Shown in pieces: positions 1 to 9,404 of a stretch of DNA of 59,743 nt (positions are counted from its first letter, which is position 1; each line of letters opens with the position of its first letter). The notes under the pieces were generated by a model, which searched no databases, was not told where the DNA came from, and saw nothing but the letters and a program-made list of their open reading frames with translations. Source of the stretch: a virus. A program made the position numbers and the translations under genes. The stretch covers positions 1-59,743 of IMG/VR virus record IMGVR_UViG_3300015263_000360; one strand, 5' to 3'.

Positions 1-141
1 AGCTCTGGCGATCCCAACCAAGGCGGGGTGGTCCCTGGCGAGAAGAGAAAGCGGCAGCGTCCTCCGGCCTCCGAGCCTTCGGAGCCTAAGCCACGCCCTG
101 GAAGCAAGAGAGCTAGAGAGCTAGCGCGGGAGAGAGGCTAA
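1..141 (+). CDS. 3' end of the proline/charge-rich protein that begins at 59174 (redundant copy)
   Basis: Base 1 is the first base of a codon in the frame of the gene at 59174-59740. The last 46 codons and the TAA are repeated here. The tail is rich in Pro, Arg, Lys and Glu. The stop shares its final A with the ATG of the next gene (TAATG), so the two genes are translationally coupled across the join. This is not a separate gene. Confidence 0.9.
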   Translation, partial: SSGDPNQGGVVPGEKRKRQRPPASEPSEPKPRPGSKRARELARERG

Positions 142-144
142 TGG
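1..144. repeat. Terminal direct repeat (genome join)
   Basis: These 144 bases are identical to 59600-59743. The simplest reading is the overlap of a circular or circularly permuted assembly, because a reading frame continues unbroken across the join. A short physical terminal repeat is possible but not shown. Confidence 0.95.
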
Positions 145-1265
145 CCGGCTCAGGATTTAACTTCGGCCCGGACATGTTGGCGAGTTTTGGGATCAATAGC
201 AAGCTGAAGAAGCAAAACCCTGCGTGGTCCACTCCAGGTCGGGATATCCAATCCACAGAAGGAAAGACGCTTCCAGCCCCCACTAATGCTGCTATGTCCA
301 ACACGCAGCAGGGTGGTAGCGCTTCTGCGGCAAAGCCGCCTGAGCCAGCGGTTCCTCCTGTTAGCATGGACCCAGTGGATCAAGCCCCCACGCCTCCTCC
401 AGGGATTCTTCCAGGCACACCTGCTTACTCGGCATGGCTGAAGAGTCAGCCGGCTAAGCCTGTGCAGCAGGAGCCAGAGGGTGGTCCCGCTGTGGACGGT
501 CCTCCTGGCACAGACCCACCGCAGGCTGGTAACTACTCTGTCAAGTTTGGGAACATCTCGCGCGAGTATGATAGAGCCAAGGTGGACGCAATCATGGCTG
601 GTCTTCCTGAAGGGCAGAAAGCGGCTCTTCAGCAGCTAATCAACGGCGGTAGCTCCACTGGGCTTATGGACTTGATGCGTGCCGGTATGGACCCAAAACA
701 GCTTTTTGAACTACAGAAGGCTGCCGTGGGCGGACGAGGTAAAGGTGGCATCGGTGGATGGGAAGGCGGACCCAGCAAGATGGGGAACCGGAACTATGAG
801 AATTATCGTCCAAAGTGGATGGATAAGAGAATTGCTAGAAATGAAGAGGCTCGCAGGGCAAAAGAAGAGCTCGTCTACAGACCCATGCCGATAACACCTA
901 TAAAAAAGGCTGACGATCCAGAAGGACGCCAGAGTATGCCATGGGATCAGCCTATATTTATTCACCAGGGGCCATGGGAGATAGGTGGTGGTCCTTCCCC
1001 TAATCCAAAACAAGCTCCAAACGAGATGCCTGCCACGTACCCAAACGAGATGCCTCCAATAGGTCAAAATCCTGGTCCTTTCCCTCCTGGATTTCCTCCT
1101 GGACCACCCAGTAACATGATGTTCCCTCCTCCTTGGATGGGAAATCCTGGAGGATTTAGTACAATGCCATATTTCGACCCAAGGCAGTCACCATACCTAG
1201 GAATGATGTTACACGGAGGTCAAGTTTCCGGACCTCCAATGCAACCACAACAGTGGGGAGGATAA
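141..1265 (+). CDS. Proline-rich, low-complexity virion-region protein
   Basis: This 374-residue protein has no recognised family. It is dominated by Pro, Gly, Met and Gln, with repeated PPG, PNEMP and FPPG segments, especially over residues 250-374. A more ordinary charged region lies at about residues 130-240 and includes an ARRAKEE helix. The composition points to a largely disordered protein. It begins on the TAATG junction with the preceding gene and is followed after three bases by another Pro/Gly-rich gene. Its place directly before the terminase genes suggests a structural or assembly role, but nothing in the sequence fixes one. Confidence 0.75.
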   Translation: MAGSGFNFGPDMLASFGINSKLKKQNPAWSTPGRDIQSTEGKTLPAPTNAAMSNTQQGGSASAAKPPEPAVPPVSMDPVDQAPTPPPGILPGTPAYSAWLKSQPAKPVQQEPEGGPAVDGPPGTDPPQAGNYSVKFGNISREYDRAKVDAIMAGLPEGQKAALQQLINGGSSTGLMDLMRAGMDPKQLFELQKAAVGGRGKGGIGGWEGGPSKMGNRNYENYRPKWMDKRIARNEEARRAKEELVYRPMPITPIKKADDPEGRQSMPWDQPIFIHQGPWEIGGGPSPNPKQAPNEMPATYPNEMPPIGQNPGPFPPGFPPGPPSNMMFPPPWMGNPGGFSTMPYFDPRQSPYLGMMLHGGQVSGPPMQPQQWGG

Positions 1266-1268
1266 GAA

Positions 1269-2138
1269 ATGCCCGGAACATTTGACTACATGAAGAGAAT
1301 TGGTGCTCAACCACAACCTGGACGCTCGTTTAATGACATGGGTGGCACAGGTGGCGTTAAGCCGCCCAAGCGGCCAGGGGGACAACCCTATGTTCAGCCA
1401 CCAATGCCTCCGGGAATGGATGCTAACGGACAGGGGATGCCCCCTGGTGGCGGTATGGGACCGGCACAGGGTAATGGACAAGAAGGTGGCCCAGGTATGC
1501 CCGGTGGTGGACCGAGCGGAACTCCTCCCATGCCACCGCAGCCAGGAGGTCCAGGAGCGCAGAGAGGTGGTCCTGGAATTGGTGGTGCTCGGCCTGGAGG
1601 TGGAAACCTTGGTGGCTTCCAAAACCAAGGCAATGTGACTGGGGCTCTCGGAAAGAGTTCTGTACAAGGGCCTCAAGGGAAAGCATCTCCCACTTACGGG
1701 CCTAACGGAGAAATTGTATACCAGTGGGACGGGAAGATTTATCCTTATGACCCCACAGATCCGGCCAATGCTGACAAGGAAGATCCTTATGGTGGTGGTG
1801 GAAACCAGATGAACCCACTACCTGGTCAGGCTGGCTATCCGCCGCAGATGCAGCCCCTACCTGGACAGGGTGGTGGCTATCCTGGACAAAAGCCTGGTGG
1901 TTTCCCTGGTCAAGGGCCTGGACAATTCTATCCTCCGGGCCAAGGTCCAATCCAATCTCCACCATCGTATCCGTATCCTGGTAACGTGGGAGGAGGCGCA
2001 GGAAACCCTGGAACCGTGTTCCCAGGACCCACGCAGGTTCCTGGCGGTGGACGGTTTGGTGGCTATGCAGCACGTAAGATGCCGCAGATGCCTGGCGGAA
2101 TGATCCAACAACCCGGTTATGACGCACAGCTTTACTAA
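1269..2138 (+). CDS. Gly/Pro-rich low-complexity protein
   Basis: This 289-residue protein has no recognised domain. Glycine, proline, glutamine and methionine make up most of the chain, in imperfect repeats of PGG, PGQ and PGQGP. A short folded-looking island with aromatic and acidic residues lies near residues 140-180 (YQWDGKIYPYDPTDPA). It follows the upstream proline-rich gene by three bases and looks like a compositional relative of it. It may be a flexible virion fibre or an assembly scaffold, which is inference. The biased DNA gives long spurious reading frames on both strands here. Confidence 0.7.
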   Translation: MPGTFDYMKRIGAQPQPGRSFNDMGGTGGVKPPKRPGGQPYVQPPMPPGMDANGQGMPPGGGMGPAQGNGQEGGPGMPGGGPSGTPPMPPQPGGPGAQRGGPGIGGARPGGGNLGGFQNQGNVTGALGKSSVQGPQGKASPTYGPNGEIVYQWDGKIYPYDPTDPANADKEDPYGGGGNQMNPLPGQAGYPPQMQPLPGQGGGYPGQKPGGFPGQGPGQFYPPGQGPIQSPPSYPYPGNVGGGAGNPGTVFPGPTQVPGGGRFGGYAARKMPQMPGGMIQQPGYDAQLY

Positions 2139-2149
2139 GGAGAAATAAA

Positions 2150-2392
2150 ATGAAGAATGTATTTGGCATGGACGGAATCAGAGCAGAAAACACAAAGAAG
2201 TTACAGAAGGATGTAAACTTCACCATGGATGGATCGAGCGGTAAGGTTCCTTCTCCACTAACTTCGCCTTATGACATCAGACCGTCGAGTGACGACAACA
2301 AGCTTGGTGCCGGAACTAAGGGTACTCCCTTTGCTCCTGGCAAGATCAACGACAACACCAAGACTCGGAATCGTTCTAGCTCGATGAAGTGA
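2150..2392 (+). CDS. Small hydrophilic protein of unknown function
   Basis: This is an 80-residue, Ser/Lys/Asp-rich protein with no recognisable family and no membrane segment. The ATG follows a clear AAGGAG site, and the stop lies one base before the GTG of the small terminase. The C-terminal 30 residues look disordered. Its spacing in the late operon supports it as a real gene. Confidence 0.7.
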   Translation: MKNVFGMDGIRAENTKKLQKDVNFTMDGSSGKVPSPLTSPYDIRPSSDDNKLGAGTKGTPFAPGKINDNTKTRNRSSSMK

Positions 2393-2393
2393 T

Positions 2394-3137
2394 GTGTATA
2401 TAGCAGAACCCCGGAATCCAAGGACTGTAAGACATCCCTTATGGTCCTTGGAAACTTTAAAGGACGAGCTAACCCATTCTAGAAGTACCTTAACAGAAAT
2501 ACTTAAACGCTACGCTCCTTCCCCCAATAATTGGAGAGCCCTCTACGCTGATTACAGGCGATGGAGAGAACAGGACGCGGAATTGCAGGAACTATCAGAA
2601 GCGCATAGACTTCGCACTGACTCAAAGAAGCGAACCACAATCAAGGGAGGCAGACCAAAAAAGGATGCAGACCCTGATCACGCTGACTTTCGAGTGGCCT
2701 ACTGTGAAGCACTCCTGAACACTAAGAGCAGAGTCAAGGCGTGTGAAGCCACACCCTATGACTATAACCAGATCTACCAGATGCTCAACGAGAAGTACTC
2801 CTCGTATGACGCTGAGTTTGCAGAGATGGTACACAAGACCGAAGCCCGCTTAGTGGCTTGGGCAGAAGAGACTATCTGGAATGCCCTAGAGGACGAGACT
2901 AAGCCTAAAGACAAGGCTTGGATCGCCAAGGAAATCTTAAAGGTAAGAGACCGCGACCGCTGGGGCGACAAGCTTCAGATGGACGTGCACGCTCAGGTAC
3001 AGCACCGCATGGTACTAGACCGTGGTCGTATGCTAGCTGAGCTTGCAGAGGAGCAGAAGCGCTTCTTTGCTAATGTTCCCACCACTGCTCTTCCAGCAGG
3101 TGAGGAGATTGTTGTGGAGGCCGAGAACAATGAGTAA
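2394..3137 (+). CDS. terS: Terminase small subunit
   Basis: Predicted DNA-recognition subunit of the packaging motor (247 residues, GTG start). The N-terminal 60 residues look helical, and a basic linker (SKKRTTIKGGRPKK, near residues 75-90) precedes an all-helical core resembling small terminases that end in RDRWGDK. The C-terminal tail is acidic. It overlaps the large terminase by 8 bases (ATGAGTAA), the usual small-large terminase order. Assignment rests on position and general character rather than a diagnostic motif. Confidence 0.75.
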   Translation: MYIAEPRNPRTVRHPLWSLETLKDELTHSRSTLTEILKRYAPSPNNWRALYADYRRWREQDAELQELSEAHRLRTDSKKRTTIKGGRPKKDADPDHADFRVAYCEALLNTKSRVKACEATPYDYNQIYQMLNEKYSSYDAEFAEMVHKTEARLVAWAEETIWNALEDETKPKDKAWIAKEILKVRDRDRWGDKLQMDVHAQVQHRMVLDRGRMLAELAEEQKRFFANVPTTALPAGEEIVVEAENNE

Positions 3138-4845
3138 CGGCCTGACCATACCAGACACGCTTGATCAGTACAAAGAACTCCGCGAGTGGGTCCATTCTCT
3201 TAGAGACAGGTCTCTTTCATATTGGGAAGAGGCCATGCGGTGGTACGCTCTAAATGACACGTTCTTTGCTCTCAACTTCGTCTTTCTTACTAGGAACGAG
3301 ACTCATTCCACCTATGGCACACCGTTCTATTTTCATGAGTTCTACCTCAAATACTGTAAGCAGCTAGATTGGCTGATAGAGAACTTTGAAAGTAGCTTTG
3401 ACGGTTCTGCTAGAAGAGGCGGAAAGAGCACTGTTCGTACCCGCCTCACTCCAATTAGGATGGGACTTAAGTATCCCAACATCACGCAGGGCATCTTCTC
3501 TCTTGAGCGCAACTTTGCACGCAAGCACATGCGTGGAATTAAGGAAGAGCTCGAGAACAACGACCTACTGAAGACTCTGTTCCCAGACAGGCTGTGGTCT
3601 GACCCCTATGAGGCGGCGCGCAGAGGGGAGTGCGTGTGGTCGTTGAACGATGGCTTCCAGTTTAAGGGAAGAACTGTGCCTAGGAACAACCAGACCATTG
3701 AGTGCAACACGTTCTTCGGTGGTCCAGTGGGATCAGGTTTCGACTTCATGCACTTTGACGACTGCGAAGACGGCACAGTGGTATCCACACCAGATAACAT
3801 CACTAAACTACACGATGCATTTGACGACGCTGTGCAGCTAGCCACCCCTGTTGCCATTCCTCGTCCAGTAATTTGGGTAACAAACACCTTCTATCACCCA
3901 GAGGGTATCGCTAAGAAGCAGTATGACAAGTACCGCTTAGCAGATGAGCGCAAGATCCGCCTTGAACCAGGCGAAGTGAACATCAGGACAGGCGGTCCAG
4001 GCCCCATGGGGGGCCATGCACAGTATCCCTTCACTCTGGAATTCCTCCAGCAGAAGTACGACGAGTGCAAGGACAAGGACGAGTACGCTATCCAGTACTG
4101 CTGCGACTTCACTCTTGGACAGTCAAGAGCGTTTAAGCCGTCTTGGGTCAACTGGTACGAAGAAAACCCTGATGCTGTCATGCAGGGTAAATACAGTTAT
4201 GTCTGTATTGACGCATCTCGTGGAGTGCACGACCCCATGGGCATCTGGGTGTGGTCGGTGGGGGTGGATAAGCGGCTCTTTTGGACTGGAGGGTCTAGGA
4301 AGAAGCTAGATCCAGCCTCTCCTGCGTTTGCTGACGAGATCTTTAACATCTGCGCTAAGGTGGCCAACCTATCAGAGAAGCTAGTGGAGGTTCGGGTGGA
4401 ACAAATGCACTCCCAGACCTGGGCGGAGCTTATCGGGTCGGAGCTAAGAAAGCGCGGAATGCATGTGCCCGTGATACCTTGTCGCGGGAAGCTGGCCAAC
4501 GACCGGGGCATTAGGAAGTTTGAGACCACAAAGCTCGAGAGAGAGTGGCAGCGGTGGTCCCCACCTTTACAACGCGGTGAAATCTGGTTCCCAAAGCCTC
4601 GCAGAGAACTCGGACCAGGTCTCCCCGTGGTAAACGAGCAAGGCGACCCGTTCGATCTTGTGGAATACTTCATTGACTATGAGTATATGTTGTTTCCCAG
4701 AGCACCACATGACGACATGTTGGATGCTGGGTCTTTAATTTGGGATCCAGAGGTGCCGCCGTACATGGCTCCTGCCCCCACTTACCGAAAAATCAGAAAA
4801 GGCGCTTCGGCTGCAGGTCGTCGTGTGTCTTGGATGAGCGCTTAA
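3130..4845 (+). CDS. terL: Terminase large subunit (packaging ATPase and nuclease)
   Basis: Pumps DNA into the prohead and cuts the concatemer. The 571-residue protein carries a Walker A-type loop SARRGGKST at about residues 93-101 and a Walker B segment FMHFDDCED near 206-214 with its acidic pair. The C-terminal RNase H-like nuclease has candidate catalytic acids in VCIDASRG (near 360), VRVEQ (near 427) and DDMLDA (near 528). The ATG at 3130 is chosen because it overlaps the small-terminase stop as ATGAGTAA; a longer frame upstream is only a shadow of that gene. Length is normal for the family. Confidence 0.95.
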   Translation: MSNGLTIPDTLDQYKELREWVHSLRDRSLSYWEEAMRWYALNDTFFALNFVFLTRNETHSTYGTPFYFHEFYLKYCKQLDWLIENFESSFDGSARRGGKSTVRTRLTPIRMGLKYPNITQGIFSLERNFARKHMRGIKEELENNDLLKTLFPDRLWSDPYEAARRGECVWSLNDGFQFKGRTVPRNNQTIECNTFFGGPVGSGFDFMHFDDCEDGTVVSTPDNITKLHDAFDDAVQLATPVAIPRPVIWVTNTFYHPEGIAKKQYDKYRLADERKIRLEPGEVNIRTGGPGPMGGHAQYPFTLEFLQQKYDECKDKDEYAIQYCCDFTLGQSRAFKPSWVNWYEENPDAVMQGKYSYVCIDASRGVHDPMGIWVWSVGVDKRLFWTGGSRKKLDPASPAFADEIFNICAKVANLSEKLVEVRVEQMHSQTWAELIGSELRKRGMHVPVIPCRGKLANDRGIRKFETTKLEREWQRWSPPLQRGEIWFPKPRRELGPGLPVVNEQGDPFDLVEYFIDYEYMLFPRAPHDDMLDAGSLIWDPEVPPYMAPAPTYRKIRKGASAAGRRVSWMSA

Positions 4846-4855
4846 GGAGAGCGTT

Positions 4856-6991
4856 ATGTCATTTAGAAACCTATACAAGAAGAGCTCGCCAGAGTGGAAG
4901 GTCATTAATGATCTTAACGCTTGGGTTAGAGAGGGTGTGACTCATTGCGAGCCAGAACACAAGCGCTGCGAAGAAAATGCAGGGTTTGAGCGTGGATACC
5001 AGTGGGCAGAGGGTGATATTCAGCGCCAAGCGGAACGCGATAGACCCGCCCTGCCGTTGAACTCTCTACTAAAACTCGTCAACGGTGTGGCTAACAGAGA
5101 GATCATGGACAGAATTGTACCCAAGATCTTGTCGCGTAAGGAAGAGGACAACGCTCTAGCAGAGGCGCTTGATATGGCCTGCCAGTGGCAGCGTGAAAAG
5201 GCTGAAACCGAGCACGAAGAGTCCACTGCTTTCCGGAGATGTGTGATGTCTGGACTAGGAGTGATGCATAAGCACTGGGATCCTCTGGCTTCGGATGGAG
5301 ACGGAATGATTGCCGATGAGGAAGTGCCCATCTGGTACATGCTGTGGGACCCACGCGCGAGGAAGCAGAACCTAGTGGACCGCAAGTGGCATATCTCTGG
5401 TAAATACGTGGACTTTGTGGAGGCCAAAGAAGAGTTTGGAGAACTCTCGAAGGAAGCGAAGAGAGTATTTCAGCGGCTAGCCACCAACGCAGCTTTTGAC
5501 ATTGACCAGGGCTACGATGCCACAAGAGGTGGTTCTCCTGTGGGAGCTTCTGGAACTTGGGGCCAGATCCTAGGAAACCGCTGGTTATCCACCTCAGCAC
5601 AAGAGATCTTTCTGATTGAGGCGGAGTGGAAGGAAGTGGTCAACTACTACAAGGTGGCTTACCCCGTGTTATTTGACCAGGTACTTAGCATGGTTTCTGA
5701 CCAGGAAGGCGTGGTGGACTTAGGACAAGACGAGCAAGGACAGCCAATCCAGTTTACAAACCAGCAGTACATGCAGATGGACCCCCAAGCCCAGCTCGAC
5801 CTATTAATGCAACTTCTAAGCAACACCGAACTCCGTAAGTTTGAGGATAAATCTGAGTTCTCAGACTTTGCTGAGCAGTATGAGAGCTTAATGGGAGTCA
5901 AGTTTGTTGACTTCAAGCGGAGCAAGAGAACGGTATACAAGTATGCCATTGTCACAGATGGCACCATCTTGGATCACGGTGTGCGGCCCATGGGCTTCAC
6001 TTACGAGTTCCTGACAGGCTATGCATATGAGACCCGCGAGAAGATTGAGCACTTTGGCATGATTGATGTGGCCAAAGGACCGCAGGATTTCAAGAATGCG
6101 CTGTTCAGCAACCTCCTGACTATGTACATGACCTCGCCAAAGCAACACTTAATCATCGAGGAAGGGGCACTTAACGATCCTGAGCAGTTTCTTGATGAGT
6201 ATGCCAAAGTGTCTGGCGTCAGCTTTGTGCCTGACGGCTTTGTGGCAAACCAGAGATTTATTCAACTCCAACAGCCACGCTTCCCTGACATGATTGGGCA
6301 ACTCATCGAGATGGCCGACTCTGCCGTGGAGGATATCTGGGGGCTTAGCTCCATTGAGGCTAGCCAGCAGGGAGACCTGAGAAGAGTGTCTGGCACGGTT
6401 GTTACTGCGGCCAAGCAGGCCACTAACACGCTGCTAGCGCTAATCTTTGATGCCCTTCGTAGGTATCGCAAGCGGTGGGGGCTGCTCACTCTCAAGTACC
6501 TCCTTGAGGCTTATGAGCCGGAAGAGCTTGCCCAAATGGTGGGCGAAACTAAGGTCCCTGCGCTAAGCCAAATTTCTTCTTGGCCAGAGGTGTTCACTTT
6601 TGACATCAAGGTTGACGAGGCTCCTACCTCAGTGTCGGAGCAAATGGAGACTATTGATTACCTCACGCGCACCGGCACTCTGGATAACTGGCGCGCCTCT
6701 GGAGATGTGGATTTCCCTGGTATGTTAGATCTTCTGGTAACCATTCCTAAGTCCACCAGAGATAAACTGAGTGAGGCTTGGCGTCAACGTCAGGACACTC
6801 AGCAGCAGATCCAACAATTGCAACAGCAGCTAGAACAGAAGAGTCAGGAGCATGAGCTTCTGAAGAACTTCGTTAGAACGAATCCGGGCGGTAATGCGAT
6901 TATCGCTCAATACGACCTGCTAAACCAGCTAGCTCAACAGCATGCTCAGGCCATGCAGGAACAACAACAGCAGCAAGAACAGCAGCAGTGA
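4856..6991 (+). CDS. Portal protein, P22 type
   Basis: Dodecameric portal at the packaging vertex. The 711 residues are close to the length of P22 gp1 (about 725). P22-portal features include RPALPLNSLLKLVNGV (about residues 62-77) and WDPRARKQNLVDRKW (about 165-179), with the usual alternating helical and beta regions. The last 90 residues form a Gln-rich coiled coil that could be a portal barrel. A strong AAGGAG lies 5 bases before the ATG. It sits between the large terminase and the scaffold, as expected. Confidence 0.93.
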   Translation: MSFRNLYKKSSPEWKVINDLNAWVREGVTHCEPEHKRCEENAGFERGYQWAEGDIQRQAERDRPALPLNSLLKLVNGVANREIMDRIVPKILSRKEEDNALAEALDMACQWQREKAETEHEESTAFRRCVMSGLGVMHKHWDPLASDGDGMIADEEVPIWYMLWDPRARKQNLVDRKWHISGKYVDFVEAKEEFGELSKEAKRVFQRLATNAAFDIDQGYDATRGGSPVGASGTWGQILGNRWLSTSAQEIFLIEAEWKEVVNYYKVAYPVLFDQVLSMVSDQEGVVDLGQDEQGQPIQFTNQQYMQMDPQAQLDLLMQLLSNTELRKFEDKSEFSDFAEQYESLMGVKFVDFKRSKRTVYKYAIVTDGTILDHGVRPMGFTYEFLTGYAYETREKIEHFGMIDVAKGPQDFKNALFSNLLTMYMTSPKQHLIIEEGALNDPEQFLDEYAKVSGVSFVPDGFVANQRFIQLQQPRFPDMIGQLIEMADSAVEDIWGLSSIEASQQGDLRRVSGTVVTAAKQATNTLLALIFDALRRYRKRWGLLTLKYLLEAYEPEELAQMVGETKVPALSQISSWPEVFTFDIKVDEAPTSVSEQMETIDYLTRTGTLDNWRASGDVDFPGMLDLLVTIPKSTRDKLSEAWRQRQDTQQQIQQLQQQLEQKSQEHELLKNFVRTNPGGNAIIAQYDLLNQLAQQHAQAMQEQQQQQEQQQ

Positions 6992-7002
6992 TGGAGTGAC
7001 AG

Positions 7003-8025
7003 ATGAGAAATGAAGATCAGAATGACCTGAATTATCCCGACCCGATCTACACGGATAGTTCAGAGGACTCGCAGGTCGTTGACGACCCGATGGACATGTC
7101 TGATAGCGTGGTACCAGGAGTGCAGGGTGTTGGCAATCTAGAGGACCTAGGAGAGCTACCTGAAGAAGAGTGGGAGGAACCAGCTCCACCTCCACCACCT
7201 AGGCCGCAGCCACAACCACAAGAGGATCAAGACCGCAAATACGGGAATCCCCATGCTCGTGCCAGAATTGCAGAGCGGGATGCGCGCATTGCACAACAGC
7301 GGTTCCAAGCTTTGTGGAACGCAATGCAGCAAGCGGCCCTCCAGCCAGACGAGGAGGAAGTGGAGGAGCAGGCTCCAGATTTTGACTCTGATCCGCTCCA
7401 GTATCTCCGTCACAAGCTAGACGAAACGACCACTAAGCTCCAGCAGCAGCAACTTCGGGAGCAGATGGAGAAGCAGCAACAAGTGCTCTCTCAGAGTCTC
7501 CAGGCCGGAGCTCAGGACATTAGAACCTTTGCGGCCGAGTCTAACGGGGTGTATCCAGAAGCCATGCAGCATATCTCCAATGTAAGAATTGCTGATCTCC
7601 TAAGCCAGAATCCGCAGCTAACATATCAGGAAGCCAACCAGTTGCTGGCTCGGGATGCGGCTCGAAAGATTGTCATGTGGCAGAGTCAGGGACTTAGCCC
7701 GGCAGAGCAGTTTATGGACGAGGCAATTCGCCTAGGCTACGACTTTGAATCAGCCCTAGCCAGACACGGGTTTCTCGAGCAGCAGCAGCAGCGCGTGCCA
7801 CAAACGGCAAAGCAGACCATCCAACGCGAGGTCAAAAGAGAGAACAAGACCCGCACTGTAGGGAACTTAGGCGGCAAGCCCGTCAAGAAGCGCATCACAG
7901 CCAATGACGCGCTGAGCATGGAAGAGGACGATTTTGATGATGTGCTGGACGCGCTAGCCAACGAAAAGGGGAGCGGCATCAAGTCTAACTTAAAGATGTC
8001 TGACTTCTTCAATGTGATGCGCTAA
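7003..8025 (+). CDS. Scaffolding protein
   Basis: Predicted internal scaffold for capsid assembly (340 residues). The N-terminus is very acidic and contains a polyproline patch (PPPPPRPQPQPQ, about residues 63-75). The centre is Gln-rich and coiled-coil-like, and a short basic segment before the C-terminus (QREVKRENKTRTVGN, about 270-285) resembles scaffold capsid-binding regions. Its position between portal and major capsid genes is the standard scaffold slot. No protease domain is seen. Confidence 0.8.
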   Translation: MRNEDQNDLNYPDPIYTDSSEDSQVVDDPMDMSDSVVPGVQGVGNLEDLGELPEEEWEEPAPPPPPRPQPQPQEDQDRKYGNPHARARIAERDARIAQQRFQALWNAMQQAALQPDEEEVEEQAPDFDSDPLQYLRHKLDETTTKLQQQQLREQMEKQQQVLSQSLQAGAQDIRTFAAESNGVYPEAMQHISNVRIADLLSQNPQLTYQEANQLLARDAARKIVMWQSQGLSPAEQFMDEAIRLGYDFESALARHGFLEQQQQRVPQTAKQTIQREVKRENKTRTVGNLGGKPVKKRITANDALSMEEDDFDDVLDALANEKGSGIKSNLKMSDFFNVMR

Positions 8026-8037
8026 CTGACCAGCCTG

Positions 8038-8067
8038 TTGACGTTTAGGGACGCCCTGGGGTACTAT
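8038..8067 (+). promoter_or_regulatory. Sigma70-like promoter for the major capsid gene
   Basis: TTGACG at 8038-8043 and TACTAT at 8062-8067 are separated by 18 bases, a good match to a vegetative bacterial promoter. It lies in the only long non-coding gap (207 bp) of the head operon, directly before the capsid gene. This fits extra transcription of the most abundant virion protein by host RNA polymerase. Confidence 0.65.
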
Positions 8068-8091
8068 ACGCACGTCCAGGGCGCTGTCCCT
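8047..8091. repeat. Inverted repeat enclosing the capsid promoter -10 element
   Basis: The arm AGGGACGCCCTGG (8047-8059) is complementary to 8076-8091, apart from a 3-base insertion in the second arm. The -10 hexamer lies in the loop. The likely start point is near 8074, so the transcript would begin at the second arm. It could be a regulator site or cruciform. No T-tract follows, so it is not a standard terminator. Confidence 0.6.
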
Positions 8092-8232
8092 GCGTTTCCC
8101 GCTTAGGCGGTGAGTCCTTTAGCCCCGGTTCTCGGGAGTGCGGTTCGTGGGCCGCTTTACAAGCACCATAGGCTATCCAAGCTACATTGGATCGTTAGAA
8201 GCGTAAGTTCAACAACAACATGAGGATTGACT

Positions 8233-9393
8233 ATGGCATCTTCAACTGGTTGGTTATCAATCACAGATCCTCGAGTTGTAACTGTTTGGGAACGCCTCCT
8301 AGACCGTGAAGTCCGCGTTAAGGACCCACTGTTTGACACCAAGTATGGATTCGCCTCGAAGGAAAACGGATCGCTTGTTGTCGTAAAGGAGGAGCTCAAG
8401 CAGGGACCTGGAGCTCGCATTCGCAGCAAGCTAAAGTATCAGCTTGAGGGCGAGGGCCGCGCCGGGGATCAGCCGCTAAAGGGCTACGGAGAGTTCTACA
8501 AGACTGCTGTGTTTGATATTTTCATCGACACAATCCGTCACTATGTAGAGACAGCTACCCCCATCATGCAGCAATGGGTCACTGAGGACACCATGGATGA
8601 GGGTCGCGACGGCCTAGCGGACTGGTTCGCAACTCGATTTGGTTTCGCAGCGCACATTCACGCTTGCGGAATCTCCGTTATCACAAAGCCTGTCTACACA
8701 CTTAACAACGATATTCAGGCACTCAATTCGAGCTACATCCTTCGTCCGAACCAAAAGACTGCGGGCAACTTGACATCTAACGATGTGTTCAATGTGGACG
8801 TGGTTAACGAAGCTATCATGAAGCTGAAGCTTCTTAACCCCAAGATTCGTCCTGCGAAGACTCCTCTAGGCGAGCTGTTCGTTTGCTTCATTTCGCCTGA
8901 GCAAGTAAGAGATCTTCGTAAGTCTGACAGCGAGTGGTTCGGCCTGATGAAGGCTTCTCTGCAGGGTGGACGCGTTGACGACAACCCGATCTTCCACAAC
9001 GCTCTGGGCAAGGCCCACGGTGTTCTGTTCATGGAATCGGAACTTGTCCCACCGGGTCTAAACTCTGGCGGAACCAAGCTTAAGGACAAGACTCGTAGAG
9101 CATGGATCGGCGGAGCCAGCGCACTTGCGATGGCATTCGGCCGTGGATATGCTCCTCCGGGATACGACCTTAACAGATTCCGTTGGGATCGTGAGTCTGA
9201 GGACTTTGGTCACCAGCAACAAATTGCTGCGACCACAATCGTTGGGCTTGCAAGACCACAGTACAAGAAGCCGGGTGAGTCGAGTGCACGTGAGGCTGGG
9301 GTATTCGTAATCGAGACCTACGCCGATCACCTTGACACAGGCTCGGATGTTTACGCGCGTTGGATCAACGCCGGCGCGACACTGGAAGCATAA
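8233..9393 (+). CDS. Major capsid protein (N4 gp56/DUF4043-like)
   Basis: Main shell protein, 386 residues. The N-terminal part resembles the N4 gp56/DUF4043 capsid group in order: an I-x-D-P start region, LVVVKEELKQGPGARIRSKL, the glycine-rich LEGEGRAGDQPLKGYGE, then FIDTIRHYVE. The ATG at 8233 is preferred over an in-frame TTG two codons upstream because TGAGGATTGACT gives suitable ribosome-site spacing. The gene has its own promoter upstream and shares a terminator (9959-9985) with the next gene, as expected for the most abundant virion protein. Confidence 0.88.
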   Translation: MASSTGWLSITDPRVVTVWERLLDREVRVKDPLFDTKYGFASKENGSLVVVKEELKQGPGARIRSKLKYQLEGEGRAGDQPLKGYGEFYKTAVFDIFIDTIRHYVETATPIMQQWVTEDTMDEGRDGLADWFATRFGFAAHIHACGISVITKPVYTLNNDIQALNSSYILRPNQKTAGNLTSNDVFNVDVVNEAIMKLKLLNPKIRPAKTPLGELFVCFISPEQVRDLRKSDSEWFGLMKASLQGGRVDDNPIFHNALGKAHGVLFMESELVPPGLNSGGTKLKDKTRRAWIGGASALAMAFGRGYAPPGYDLNRFRWDRESEDFGHQQQIAATTIVGLARPQYKKPGESSAREAGVFVIETYADHLDTGSDVYARWINAGATLEA

Positions 9394-9404
9394 GGAGATA
9401 ACAC

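Noticed and set aside
1269-2226. Several ORFs on the - strand opposite the Gly/Pro-rich genes
   Set aside because: Repetitive GGN/CCN codons open frames on both strands; direction and ribosome sites favour the + genes.
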